Source: WJMT01 sp964456985 (GTDB lineage: Bacteria > Acidobacteriota > Aminicenantia > Aminicenantales > Aminicenantaceae). From it: a stretch of DNA of 64,000 nucleotides. The stretch covers positions 1 through 64,000 of the forward strand of contig CAYWDH010000002.1 of the NCBI GenBank assembly GCA_964456985.1, in the 5' to 3' direction. The notes below the pieces were generated by a model. The model was not told the origin of the DNA. It did no database searches and saw nothing but the letters and a program-made list of their open reading frames with translations. Both the position numbers and the translations under genes were made by a program. Positions 52,873 through 61,382 of the stretch are shown here, piece by piece. Numbering within the stretch: position 1 is the first letter of the stretch; each line of letters opens with the position of its first letter.

Positions 52873-54588
52873 ATGAGCTCACAAAAGAAATTCGCGAAGG
52901 ATTTCTATGAGGTCCAGCGCCAGCAGTGGCAAAAAAGCCTTTTTTTGCTTCTTATCCTTTTTGTGTTCTATTTTTTTCTGTTAGGGTTTGTGTCCTTTAT
53001 TTTTATTGTGAGCATTGGGCTGTTTATACCGGGATTCTCACTTTTTACTGGCAATACTTGGAGCGACTTCTTTCTGATAAATATCATGTTATCTATAGGG
53101 ATAGCGGTTTTTCATTTTTATGATGCCCGGTTCCACGGCGCGCAGTTTATACGAAAGAGGCTGCAGGCAGCCGTACCTGATACAGATGACGTCTATCATA
53201 AAAGGTTTATCAACACTGTGGATGAGATGCGGATCGCGGCAGGTCTTCCCAGGGTCACTCCCTACATCATTTCTGCTTTTGCTATCAATTCCATGGCCCT
53301 TATGGAAGCGGATAAAAGTCCCAGCATCATCATTACCGAGGGGCTGCTGGCTGAGTTTACCAGAGACGAGCTTCAGGCTGTTATCGCCCAGGAACTGGCT
53401 CATATCATCCGGGGCGATACTTTCTATATCACACTGGTGTGCTCGCTGGCCAATTTTTTTGAGCGCCTGCGGGAGATGGCGGAACCTCAGGAGAAGCCTC
53501 AGGACCAGACAGGAGATGTTCAGGATTCAGGCGGCGGAAACCCTTTGGTCTATGCGGCGAGCTCCATCTCTTCTATTTTGATGCATCTTTTGAGCACACT
53601 CATCAGCCGTCAGAGAGAGCTTCTGGCGGATGCCGCAGCCGTTGAACTCAACCGGAACCCAGCTGCCCTGGCTCAGGCTGTCTACAAAGCCCATGTAAGC
53701 AATTCTTTTATAGGAGATTTCAGCCTTTCTTACAGCCCGCTTTTTCTGGTGCCTCCCGGATCAAAAGAAATTTCCAATGGATTATTAGACCGTATCTTCA
53801 ATTCACACCCTCCGCTCATGAAAAGAATACGGCAGCTGGCGGACATGGTCCCCACATCCCCGAAAAAAATCATTGATGATGTCTTGGAAATTAGAAAAAG
53901 CCGGGAAAAGGCCCGTTTTGTTCTCTATTCCAGGGAAGAGACGGCCACGGAGGGGCAGCCTTCAGCCTCATTGGGTGATATCCAGCCGGAAGAGGAGGCC
54001 GTATGGTCTGTCCGGAGTCCTAAAGGAAAATGGCTGGGGCCATATACCCTGGAAAAACTTCTATCCCTGCGCTTTTTTACTCTCCGGATCTGGACGAAAA
54101 ATATTCAGGAAGGCATAGAGGCTGCGGCTGGGGAGTTCCCTCAAATCCGTACGGGCCTTCACAATCTGTACCATAAAAAACCTGTAAATCCGAAAAGATA
54201 CAACAAATGCCCCCGATGCAGGACGCCGCTTAGAGACACTTTCTATGAAGGTGTGGCCTTGAAAATCTGCCCTTCCTGTCAAGGTAAGCTTGTGGACTCG
54301 GCTGTGATTGACCGGATCATTGCCCGCAAAGAAGTCGCTTTTTCTCAACGTCTCCTTCAAAAAGCCGCTGACTTCAGGAAGAATTTTTTGGAGAATCCGG
54401 CTGGAATGCGGAAGATCAATATGGAAAAACCCCAGGATATATACTGCCCTCTCTGCGGCTTAAAGATGCAGCCGAGACCCTTCACCTATCATTATGTTGT
54501 CCCCATAAACAAATGCTTTTTGTGCCATAAGACCTGGTTTGACACAGATGAACTGGAGATCCTGCAGATCCTTATCGAAGAGCGCTGA
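52873..54588 (+). CDS. M48-like membrane protein with GYF-like domain and two zinc ribbons; HExxH altered
   Basis: A protein of 571 residues. Two or three hydrophobic segments (about 22-85) precede an M48 peptidase-like domain (about 95-330). Where the family has HExxH, the sequence is QELAH (residues 173-177); the codon is CAG at 53389. The later ligand region RELLADAAAVEL is kept. Residues about 370-420 (WSVRSPKGKWLGPYTLEKL) resemble a GYF_2 domain. Two zf-TFIIB-type ribbons end the protein: CPRCRTPLRDTFYEGVALKICPSC and CPLCGLKMQPRPFTYHYVVPINKCFLC. The start is chosen at 52873, after a GGAG site; an in-frame TTG lies at 52861. Peptidase activity is doubtful. Confidence 0.8.
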   Translation: MSSQKKFAKDFYEVQRQQWQKSLFLLLILFVFYFFLLGFVSFIFIVSIGLFIPGFSLFTGNTWSDFFLINIMLSIGIAVFHFYDARFHGAQFIRKRLQAAVPDTDDVYHKRFINTVDEMRIAAGLPRVTPYIISAFAINSMALMEADKSPSIIITEGLLAEFTRDELQAVIAQELAHIIRGDTFYITLVCSLANFFERLREMAEPQEKPQDQTGDVQDSGGGNPLVYAASSISSILMHLLSTLISRQRELLADAAAVELNRNPAALAQAVYKAHVSNSFIGDFSLSYSPLFLVPPGSKEISNGLLDRIFNSHPPLMKRIRQLADMVPTSPKKIIDDVLEIRKSREKARFVLYSREETATEGQPSASLGDIQPEEEAVWSVRSPKGKWLGPYTLEKLLSLRFFTLRIWTKNIQEGIEAAAGEFPQIRTGLHNLYHKKPVNPKRYNKCPRCRTPLRDTFYEGVALKICPSCQGKLVDSAVIDRIIARKEVAFSQRLLQKAADFRKNFLENPAGMRKINMEKPQDIYCPLCGLKMQPRPFTYHYVVPINKCFLCHKTWFDTDELEILQILIEER

Positions 54589-54611
54589 AAGGATAGGAAA
54601 CTTATTTTTTT

Positions 54612-56123
54612 TCATTCTTTTCCCCAAAATAGGATACTTGGGATTTTAATGGGATCTTTTTCTATTGACATATCAGGAGTATGGTATTTAAGACTTATCC
54701 AGCTGTCGGTATCTTTTTGTGAATATTCCAGTTTTATTGGATAAAAACCTTTTTTCAAAGGGATTATAAATGAACAAGACCCGAATTTGTTTTTACCAAG
54801 TTCATAATCAAGTAAAAGCAACTCTCCCAAATAAAGTTTAGCATGGTCATCTGCGGCTAAATAAAAGATGTAGTATCCATCTTTTTCAATCTGCAAGAAA
54901 CCGCTGAACACAGCTGCAAAATTTTTATCAGAGGGCGGATCATTTACCGAAAAGTCACTATTATTAACTAATGAGCTATTAATTATTTCAGCAGTCTTAA
55001 AATCTGGCATTACACCATTTATGGCCTTATAAGTAATAATATTAAGTGTGTTGTTTTTTATTCCCAAAGGTTTGGAAATGGGAGAGGGAACACTGTCATA
55101 TTTAAAACTTGCCCTTACAATCTGATCTGGTTCGCGATTAGCAAAAAGTTTTACTGTAAGCTCTACTGGTGATGAAATAGGTATCATTTGTTCGTACTGC
55201 AGGGATTGTCTTGTAGGCATGGTTCCATCAAGCGTATATCGAATAGCATTATTATCACTGTATGTTTTCACTACAATTGGTTCACCTTTTGTCAAAATGC
55301 CTTGCATTGGATGAAATTCTAATTCATCTTTATTTTGACCAAAAAAAGTGAATTTAAGACCGTCATAAAAATCCTTATAGCGCACTGAACCATGATGTTC
55401 ATTGGCATATTCCATGTTTTTCCAGATCAATCCAGTTGGAGCATTTGCTTTTAATATCGAGACTAATGAAGCAATCCCCATATCTATGTATTGCTGACCT
55501 GCTCTTCCACCAATAAACAAAGTCTTAGCAGATAGGTCATGCTTTTTAAGATTTTCCCTTGCAAATGCGGAAATATAATTATCTGCAAACCAGCAGCTTG
55601 GGTCAGAGGCAATATACGAATCAAATAGATAAGGTCTGGACAGTAGGGTATAAAGGGTAAATAAGCCCCCTTCTGAATGCCCAAGTAAAGTATTTTGTTC
55701 CTTGTTTGGATATTTATTGTTTATATATGGTATTAATTCACTTTCAATAAAGGACAAAAATTGATCTGCTTTTCCAGATTTTGGATACTCAGTGTCATGC
55801 ACAGGTGTCAAATCTCTATCTCGATCAGAAAAATAAACATTAGGAATGCCTACAATAAGTTGTGGTGGCGCAAGTTCATTTGCTTGTAAAAATTCAAGAA
55901 TGTGAGCGACATAATCTTGAAACATTTCAGCATCCGTTACATAAAGAACATCTAGCAATTGTCCCGGCTCAAGCTTCTCTGGAATCATGATTATTAATGG
56001 ACGGTTTTCGTTCAAAACATTCGAGAACAATGTGTCATTGATGGTTTTATATTCCTGGCAATAGGAATTCTGATAAAAAAGAAAAAGCAAGAGAGAAAGC
56101 AAGAGAAAAAGAAGTTTTTTCAT
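54612..56123 (-). CDS. Exported esterase with C-terminal beta domains
   Basis: A protein of 503 residues with a signal peptide (LLFLLLSLLLFLFYQNSYCQ). Residues about 25-275 form an alpha/beta-hydrolase of the enterochelin-esterase (Fes)/esterase-D type, with nucleophile GHSEGG. Residues about 280-350 resemble a chitobiase C-terminal beta domain (TLDGTMPTRQSLQ), and about 360-500 a PA14 domain (SGFLQIEKDGYYIFYLAADDHAKLYLG). The gene is more AT-rich than its neighbours, which together with the CQ-type signal end suggests acquisition, perhaps from Bacteroidota. A mini-ORF precedes it. Confidence 0.75.
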   Translation of the reverse strand: MKKLLFLLLSLLLFLFYQNSYCQEYKTINDTLFSNVLNENRPLIIMIPEKLEPGQLLDVLYVTDAEMFQDYVAHILEFLQANELAPPQLIVGIPNVYFSDRDRDLTPVHDTEYPKSGKADQFLSFIESELIPYINNKYPNKEQNTLLGHSEGGLFTLYTLLSRPYLFDSYIASDPSCWFADNYISAFARENLKKHDLSAKTLFIGGRAGQQYIDMGIASLVSILKANAPTGLIWKNMEYANEHHGSVRYKDFYDGLKFTFFGQNKDELEFHPMQGILTKGEPIVVKTYSDNNAIRYTLDGTMPTRQSLQYEQMIPISSPVELTVKLFANREPDQIVRASFKYDSVPSPISKPLGIKNNTLNIITYKAINGVMPDFKTAEIINSSLVNNSDFSVNDPPSDKNFAAVFSGFLQIEKDGYYIFYLAADDHAKLYLGELLLLDYELGKNKFGSCSFIIPLKKGFYPIKLEYSQKDTDSWISLKYHTPDMSIEKDPIKIPSILFWGKE

Positions 56124-56143
56124 TATGGATTTTTTTTTACCAT
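56123..56143 (-). CDS. Six-codon mini-ORF ahead of the esterase gene
   Basis: AGGAG, five bases, ATG and five more codons (MVKKNP) end in TAATG, overlapping the esterase start. Nine A residues (56130-56138) lie in it. One additional A would fuse the two frames. Confidence 0.3.
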   Translation of the reverse strand: MVKKNP

Positions 56144-56391
56144 AAAGTCTCCTTTAACTCAATAGTCGGACTTGAGTCATTTCCCCATCCTCTAAGCAAC
56201 TTTATCGCCCATCATCCTTATAAAGTAACGGACTAGTCAACAGGAAACCCGTAAAAGAGGGAAGATCAGATAATCATTCTCATAGTGCCAGCAGATACTT
56301 TTATTTTTATACGCAAGGCAAAGAATTTCATTGTGGTATCATCGGGAAGATTGTTGTATATTTACCCTTGTTTTTATTTTGGAGGCGGAAA

Positions 56392-57732
56392 ATGCAAAAG
56401 AGAAAGTTACTTGTCATTTTTGTAGTTTCAATCGTACTGTTTTATGGTCCATTTCTATACGAATCGGCATATTCCCAGAACAATCAACCTGAATCAAAAC
56501 TGGTGACAATGCTCAAGGGCCTGCCGGGAGTTATAAACGCTAGCCCTATGGGAGGCGGGAGAAGAGGCGGCAGTCAGAAAGGATCATATAAAATCACTTT
56601 TGAACAGCCGCTTGACCATCAGAATCCCGAAGGCCCAAAATTTAGCCAGCGTGTCTTCATCTCGCATGTTGATTATAATTCTCCTGTGCTGCTGGGAACC
56701 GAAGGTTATGCAACCAGGGGCATTAGAGGCGGAGAGCTTCAGCGAATGCTGGGAGGCAACCAGGTAACGGTTGAGCACAGGTTTTTCGGAGGTTCCGTAC
56801 CGGATCCTATCCGGTGGGAGTATCTGACAGTAAAGCAGTCGGCAGATGATTTACATGCCGTGGTAACTTCATTGAAAGAGCTTTATAAGGGCAAATGGGT
56901 AAGCACCGGAGTCAGCAAGGGAGGGCAGACCGCGCTATTTTATAAGTGTTATTATCCCGACGACGTCGACGCAACCGTAGCTTATGTTGCGCCTGTTAAC
57001 GTTACAAGAGAGGATCCGCGTATAAACAGGTTTATCGAGACGGTCGGCGATGAAGCGACAAGGATAAGAATCAAGGAATATCAGATCGCTATGTTCGAAC
57101 GCGAAGATGAGATTTTACCCTTAATCAAGGCCAGTGCCGAGCGAAGCAGAATGACCTTCGCCCTTCTTGAAAATGGAATAGCAGAAGGTTACGAATACGG
57201 TGTACTGGAATACCCTTACGCATTCTGGCAATATGGAACCAATCCGGACTCAATCCCTGCTCCGAATGCACCTGCCGAGACTATGGTTTCGCATTTAAAC
57301 AAGGTCAACACAATGCGATATTATTCCGACCAGGGCAGAAAGCCGTTTGAGCCGTTTATGTACCAGGCATTCGCGGAAATTGGCTACTACAACTACGACA
57401 TCACGGATTTCAAGCAGTATATGAAAGTCGTGGAAGATCCTACTAATCTCGTGGTAGCTCCCCCGGGAGTAGAAATTGTTTTTAATCCCGAGACAATGTA
57501 TTTTGTTTACACCTTCCTTCAATATAAAGCTGATCATATTGTCTATATTTATGGCGGGCTTGATCCTTGGGGGTCAACGCAGATAAATCTTATTGGGCGG
57601 ACGGATGCTATAAAGATTGTCGTACCAGAAAGTCATCACGGTACAGGCGTAAGAAGCTTCACACCGGAACAGAGAGAACTGTTCTACTCGAACCTCGAAA
57701 GATGGTTGGATATGAAACTAAACAGACAATAA
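56392..57732 (+). CDS. Exported peptidase, S37 family
   Basis: A secreted serine peptidase of 446 residues, of the PS-10/S37 (tripeptidyl aminopeptidase-like) family. The signal ends near ESAYSQN. FEQPLDHQNP and VEHRFFGGSVPDP are family segments. The nucleophile motif is GVSKGGQTALFY, with a probable acid in GGLDPWGSTQ and histidine in ESHHGTGV. ATG 56392 has a GGAGG site; TTG 56368 is rejected. It probably trims short peptides in the periplasm or outside the cell. It lies in the accessory stretch next to the esterase and FecR gene. Confidence 0.85.
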   Translation: MQKRKLLVIFVVSIVLFYGPFLYESAYSQNNQPESKLVTMLKGLPGVINASPMGGGRRGGSQKGSYKITFEQPLDHQNPEGPKFSQRVFISHVDYNSPVLLGTEGYATRGIRGGELQRMLGGNQVTVEHRFFGGSVPDPIRWEYLTVKQSADDLHAVVTSLKELYKGKWVSTGVSKGGQTALFYKCYYPDDVDATVAYVAPVNVTREDPRINRFIETVGDEATRIRIKEYQIAMFEREDEILPLIKASAERSRMTFALLENGIAEGYEYGVLEYPYAFWQYGTNPDSIPAPNAPAETMVSHLNKVNTMRYYSDQGRKPFEPFMYQAFAEIGYYNYDITDFKQYMKVVEDPTNLVVAPPGVEIVFNPETMYFVYTFLQYKADHIVYIYGGLDPWGSTQINLIGRTDAIKIVVPESHHGTGVRSFTPEQRELFYSNLERWLDMKLNRQ

Positions 57733-57939
57733 TATCAATATCATAGTTTGGTCCGACCTCTTTTATTATTTAAGAGTGCTGAAGGAGGGCTTTATATTCC
57801 TATTTTTTTATGATAAGCTTCAGAAAATTCTCAGCAGCTAAGAACCTGCCGGTTGGACTGGCAGAAAGGATGGAATGGAGGCTCATTGGAGATCTTCAGT
57901 CTTATGAATGGAATCCTTTATGTATGGTTGAGGTGAAAA

Positions 57940-59619
57940 ATGACCTTAAGACGATGGATAGCCTTTCGAAGAACCAGAGTCTGCAGTTTATCAGTCTTCT
58001 TTTTAATAATTGTGGCAGCCGCACCGATTTTGGCTTTGCCGCAGGGCATGCAGGATGATAAGTATGAAGGATGGCGCTGGTTCAGAGAGGAACCGCCTGA
58101 AATAAGTAAGAACGAAGAGTATATTGTTGGAGTGACACCATATTATTATTCGTCGCGATACCAGGGAAGCTTCAATAAATTCACTTCGGGAGAGACTTCT
58201 TTTACTCATCAATGCCTTTGGAAGGACAGAGTCGGCACCCCTGCTGAAGTTCTGGAGGTCGACGCCATGATGAGAGCCGATTTCAAAGCCCCTCCCGGCA
58301 TATTGGTTCCCGAAGATACAATTTATCTTCCGGCCTCGGTCTCCGGCTCCGGCTTTTCACCGAACACACTCATTTTCATACAATTTGAATACCGGGCTGA
58401 GGGTGTCACGCTTCACGGTGGTACACAGGCCAATACAGGATCGGCGGCAAATCCCCCATTCAAAAAAGTATCCATCAATCCCTATTTTATTGTCCCTATA
58501 CCGAACGAGCACAGCGGTAAAATTCGAATCACTGCTTTTTTATGGAACGACCCCTGTTATGTGACATGGACTTATAAGGCTCGCCAGGTATCCCCCACAT
58601 CTGTACAAGAGAGAGGTACTGTTATAGAACCGAGGGGCGCAGTGGAACATTATGTCAAAGCCTTCAATAAATGGGTAGGCCCTCTTCGCGCAGATACGCC
58701 GGTTTATACGGGTGATATAGTAAGGACAGGGCCTAACAGCAGCTGCAGAGTTGTTTTCAGAAATAGGGCAGGCCGTCAGGATACGATCACGGTGGGACCG
58801 GACACTTTGCTTGAGGTTCCGGAGATTCCCGAACTTCAGCCCAGATTGTCCATAACAACCCAGATATGGAAGGGAATCATAAAGATCAAAAAAGCGATCT
58901 TGAGAGAGCCTCCTACAGAAGAAGAAAGGTTAGAAGAAATATTTACTGTCAGAACTCCAACCATAGTCGTCGGTGTCCGCGGTACGGAGTTCATTCTTTC
59001 GGTTCGAGAAAACGGGTCCTCTGAAATCCTCCTTAAAGAAGGTCAATTGGAAATCACGAACTTAAAAACGAATCTGAGGACAATTCTTCCTGCAGGAAAG
59101 CAAATGATTGTAAGAGATGATGGAAGTGAAGAAAGAGGAGTCATAGCTGCAGGTCAATGGGATTCTTACATTGCCAGCTATTTTCCGGACGAATCGGGGC
59201 GAATCGCAGGATATGATATCCCCTTATTAAAGGCAAAAGTGACAAGTCTCCGTTTTTTCGAGTCCGGATATGATCCGCCCGACAAGAACCAAAGAACATA
59301 CCCAACCGAATTCATGAACTTGAGCAGCCGATACATCAACTGGGAACTGAACCTCGAGTTTCCCGCACCGGGAAGACGCATAGATTTCGATATTCTCGCC
59401 GTCTGGTACAATCCTGATGGGAGTGTTATGGCCCGGCAAACAAAAGCATCGTACATCGAGTCCGACTGGACGAACTCCTACCACAGCTTTGGCAGGGGCT
59501 GGAAAGAGCCGGGAAACTGGATTCCAGGGACATACAGAGTGGATCTGCTTGTCAGAGATCATAAAATCGCCAGCGGTTCTTTCACGATCATCCAATATTC
59601 CCGAAAGACCCTTTTTTAA
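57940..59619 (+). CDS. FecR-domain protein, exported
   Basis: A protein of 559 residues. A signal or anchor lies at about 17-35 (VCSLSVFFLIIVAAAPILALPQG). Residues 50-215 are not recognised. Residues about 255-400 are a FecR domain: DTPVYTGDIVRTGPNSSCRVVFRNRAGRQDTITVGPDTLLEV and RTPTIVVGVRGTEFILSV, then LKEGQLEITN. The last 150 residues are beta-rich. A GAGG site precedes the start. FecR domains often regulate sigma factors, but this one has no sigma gene beside it, so a surface or structural role is as likely. The gap 57733-57939 before it holds no recognisable gene. Confidence 0.75.
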   Translation: MTLRRWIAFRRTRVCSLSVFFLIIVAAAPILALPQGMQDDKYEGWRWFREEPPEISKNEEYIVGVTPYYYSSRYQGSFNKFTSGETSFTHQCLWKDRVGTPAEVLEVDAMMRADFKAPPGILVPEDTIYLPASVSGSGFSPNTLIFIQFEYRAEGVTLHGGTQANTGSAANPPFKKVSINPYFIVPIPNEHSGKIRITAFLWNDPCYVTWTYKARQVSPTSVQERGTVIEPRGAVEHYVKAFNKWVGPLRADTPVYTGDIVRTGPNSSCRVVFRNRAGRQDTITVGPDTLLEVPEIPELQPRLSITTQIWKGIIKIKKAILREPPTEEERLEEIFTVRTPTIVVGVRGTEFILSVRENGSSEILLKEGQLEITNLKTNLRTILPAGKQMIVRDDGSEERGVIAAGQWDSYIASYFPDESGRIAGYDIPLLKAKVTSLRFFESGYDPPDKNQRTYPTEFMNLSSRYINWELNLEFPAPGRRIDFDILAVWYNPDGSVMARQTKASYIESDWTNSYHSFGRGWKEPGNWIPGTYRVDLLVRDHKIASGSFTIIQYSRKTLF

Positions 59620-59671
59620 CCTCTCCATCTCGTGCCATAGACGCCCACACTCACCTCTCTGTCTCATTGCA

Positions 59672-59980
59672 TCACCTATTGGTATTCAGGTTCGCTCCGT
59701 TTGATATAGATGAACTGGAGTTTCTGTACTTCCCTAATCCAAAGTGACGCCAGTGAAGAATCTTTTGGACAAGGTCTTTATTGATTAACTTTTTTTCAAG
59801 GATAAGCGAGAAGACCTCTAGTGTAAAAAACCGGCAGAGCAAGGGATCATTGAATTGAGCGGCCCCGACATCACTCTCAGCAAACTTTAGTGACTTTAGA
59901 ATTCGAAATTTCAATTCTTCATAAATATGTCGATGGAACTCGCTGGAAAACAACCAAATATAGGCAATCGAACCCGGCAA
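59672..59980 (-). pseudogene. Probable remnant of an IS91-type transposase
   Basis: The frame is open from a TGA at 60011-60013 down to 59672. It reads RFFTLEVFSLILEKKLINKDLVQKILHWRHFGL, which resembles the C-terminal LLS-x-x-V-x-x-ILSWRHTGF block of IS91/Y2-type transposases, and then loses similarity. No initiation signal or other transposase motifs (His-rich, tyrosine) are seen. It sits in a 416-base gap between the FecR gene and the CPBP gene. It could instead be a hypothetical gene; the match comes from recall, not from a search. Confidence 0.35.
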
Positions 59981-60035
59981 TCTGACAACTAGGCGGATAA
60001 AACACCAGAATCAATCGGGCTTTAAAGAATAGACG

Positions 60036-60947
60036 CTAACCGATTCTTCTCTTCCAAAGAGGATGAGTAAATTGGCCGGCTTTGTATGAAATCACTACCA
60101 GCCATATTCCAATTATTGAACAAAGGAATATTGCCACATAAGATGCCTCGATACCAAAATTGCCGCCAGTGATAGCTATGGGACCCGAAACTTTCGTAGC
60201 AATTAATCCATCATAAGATGTGCCAGAATTCGGCATACTAAATATTCCTGATTGAAAATAATTCCAGGCCATGTGTATACCGAAAGGAAACCAGATTCTG
60301 CGGGTATACATAAATGCGGCAGTGTAAAAAACTCCACCTACGATTATGAGTGAAATAGATGTCAAAACCGTTGCGTTTTCGTTGGCTTGATGCGCGAATC
60401 CAAAAAATACGGCTTGGATTAAAAGAGCAATCCAGGTTCCCAGAAGCTCCTCACTCAGTTTAAAAATGATTAGCCTGAAAAAAAGCTCTTCTATAAATGC
60501 CCCCATTGCGAATTTCACAGCAAGGTCCAGCGCTACACGTTTATTTGCGGCTAATCCGACAAAATTCAGATATCCCAGAAAATATAGGATCGCGACAATC
60601 ACTATTACCAACCCTATCGAGATTAAGAAACCCGTACCGAATTCGCTTAACCAGCTGGAAAATGATAATTCCAGCGCTGTTCGCCTTTCGACTAGCTTTA
60701 CATAAAGACGGTAAGCAGTAACAAACAACACAAAGAATATGATAGCTTCGATATATTTTAAAATGATCAGGATATTTCCGGAAAATGATGAAAGAACAGT
60801 CAGTTTGAATACTTTGTCTAACGCCAGGACTGGTGCCATGAAAAGTGCCGCAATCAATAGTCTTATTAGAGGGAGTTGAACTATCCGACCCTTTGCGGTT
60901 TGTGGCAAAACACCGCTAAACTGATCGCCCGGTTTTATCTTCATCAT
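60036..60947 (-). CDS. CPBP-family intramembrane metalloprotease
   Basis: A membrane protein of 303 residues with about seven or eight hydrophobic segments. AFIEELFFRLIIF contains the EExxxR motif, QAVFFGFAHQ the FxxxH motif, and PFGIHMAWNYFQ the HxxxN/B motif of the CPBP (Abi) family, related to Rce1 proteases. Bacterial members often act in bacteriocin immunity or prenyl-protein processing; the target here is unknown. Two ATG codons open the gene. It sits between the transposase-like remnant and the PadR remnant. Confidence 0.88.
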   Translation of the reverse strand: MMKIKPGDQFSGVLPQTAKGRIVQLPLIRLLIAALFMAPVLALDKVFKLTVLSSFSGNILIILKYIEAIIFFVLFVTAYRLYVKLVERRTALELSFSSWLSEFGTGFLISIGLVIVIVAILYFLGYLNFVGLAANKRVALDLAVKFAMGAFIEELFFRLIIFKLSEELLGTWIALLIQAVFFGFAHQANENATVLTSISLIIVGGVFYTAAFMYTRRIWFPFGIHMAWNYFQSGIFSMPNSGTSYDGLIATKVSGPIAITGGNFGIEASYVAIFLCSIIGIWLVVISYKAGQFTHPLWKRRIG

Positions 60948-61062
60948 CGTTCTGCAATTCCTCCTCGCTAAACCTAGATTGATTTCAGAATCCGGTCTCG
61001 CAATTTAATTATAGAATCTAACACAACTAGTTCAAGGAAAATACTTTATTCTTAAGGGAATC

Positions 61063-61085
61063 AAAGCGGCCCCGACAAGACTCAA
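61063..61085. repeat. Second copy of a 13-base sequence shared with 59858-59870
   Basis: AGCGGCCCCGACA occurs at 59858-59870 inside the transposase-like remnant and again at about 61065-61077. Flanks are similar (AAGGGA...TCA before, ACTC two bases after). On the minus strand both encode S-x-V-G-A-A. It may mark a second, more decayed fragment of the same element. Confidence 0.3.
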
Positions 61086-61098
61086 ACTCAAGAAATTG

Positions 61099-61242
61099 TT
61101 ATTTAATCACTGAATTCTCATAGAATATGCGCAAAAAAGATATGAAATTGATTTTTTTAGGGATGGTCACTAAGTATACCTCATCCTCAGGATTAAGCAC
61201 ATCCTTAAGGACCAGCTCTTCTTGTCTGGTTAAGTAGGTCAT
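61099..61242 (-). pseudogene. Truncated PadR-family regulator gene
   Basis: A 47-codon ORF starting MTYLTRQEELVLKDVLNPED and continuing EVYLVTIPKKI. It aligns end to end with the start of the intact PadR gene at 52414-52734 (MILLSRSEEIVLLAIWKLGD, NAYGVTIRKQV). After residue 31 similarity stops and the frame ends at TAA. The helix-turn-helix core and dimer helix are missing. It lies in the 435-base gap between the CPBP gene and the large metallopeptidase gene; no accompanying permease is present. Confidence 0.6.
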
Positions 61243-61382
61243 TTTATAACCTTAAGACTTTCAAACTATTCATTATTAATATATAGGCATCGGTCCTAAG
61301 AAAGTTGTCTGTGTTATTAAAATTCAACTGAAAGGAACCTCTTCAGGAATAATTTTTAGGCGATTCCTTGAAAAACAGCTCC

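Noticed and set aside
57810..58058. An 82-codon plus-strand ORF before the FecR gene
   Set aside because: It runs into the FecR coding region in another frame. The FecR start has the better ribosome site.
61060..61095. A tRNA 3' end (attachment site), because the minus strand reads GAGTTTGAGTCTTGTCGGGG
   Set aside because: The T-stem arms are not complementary and no other tRNA parts are present.
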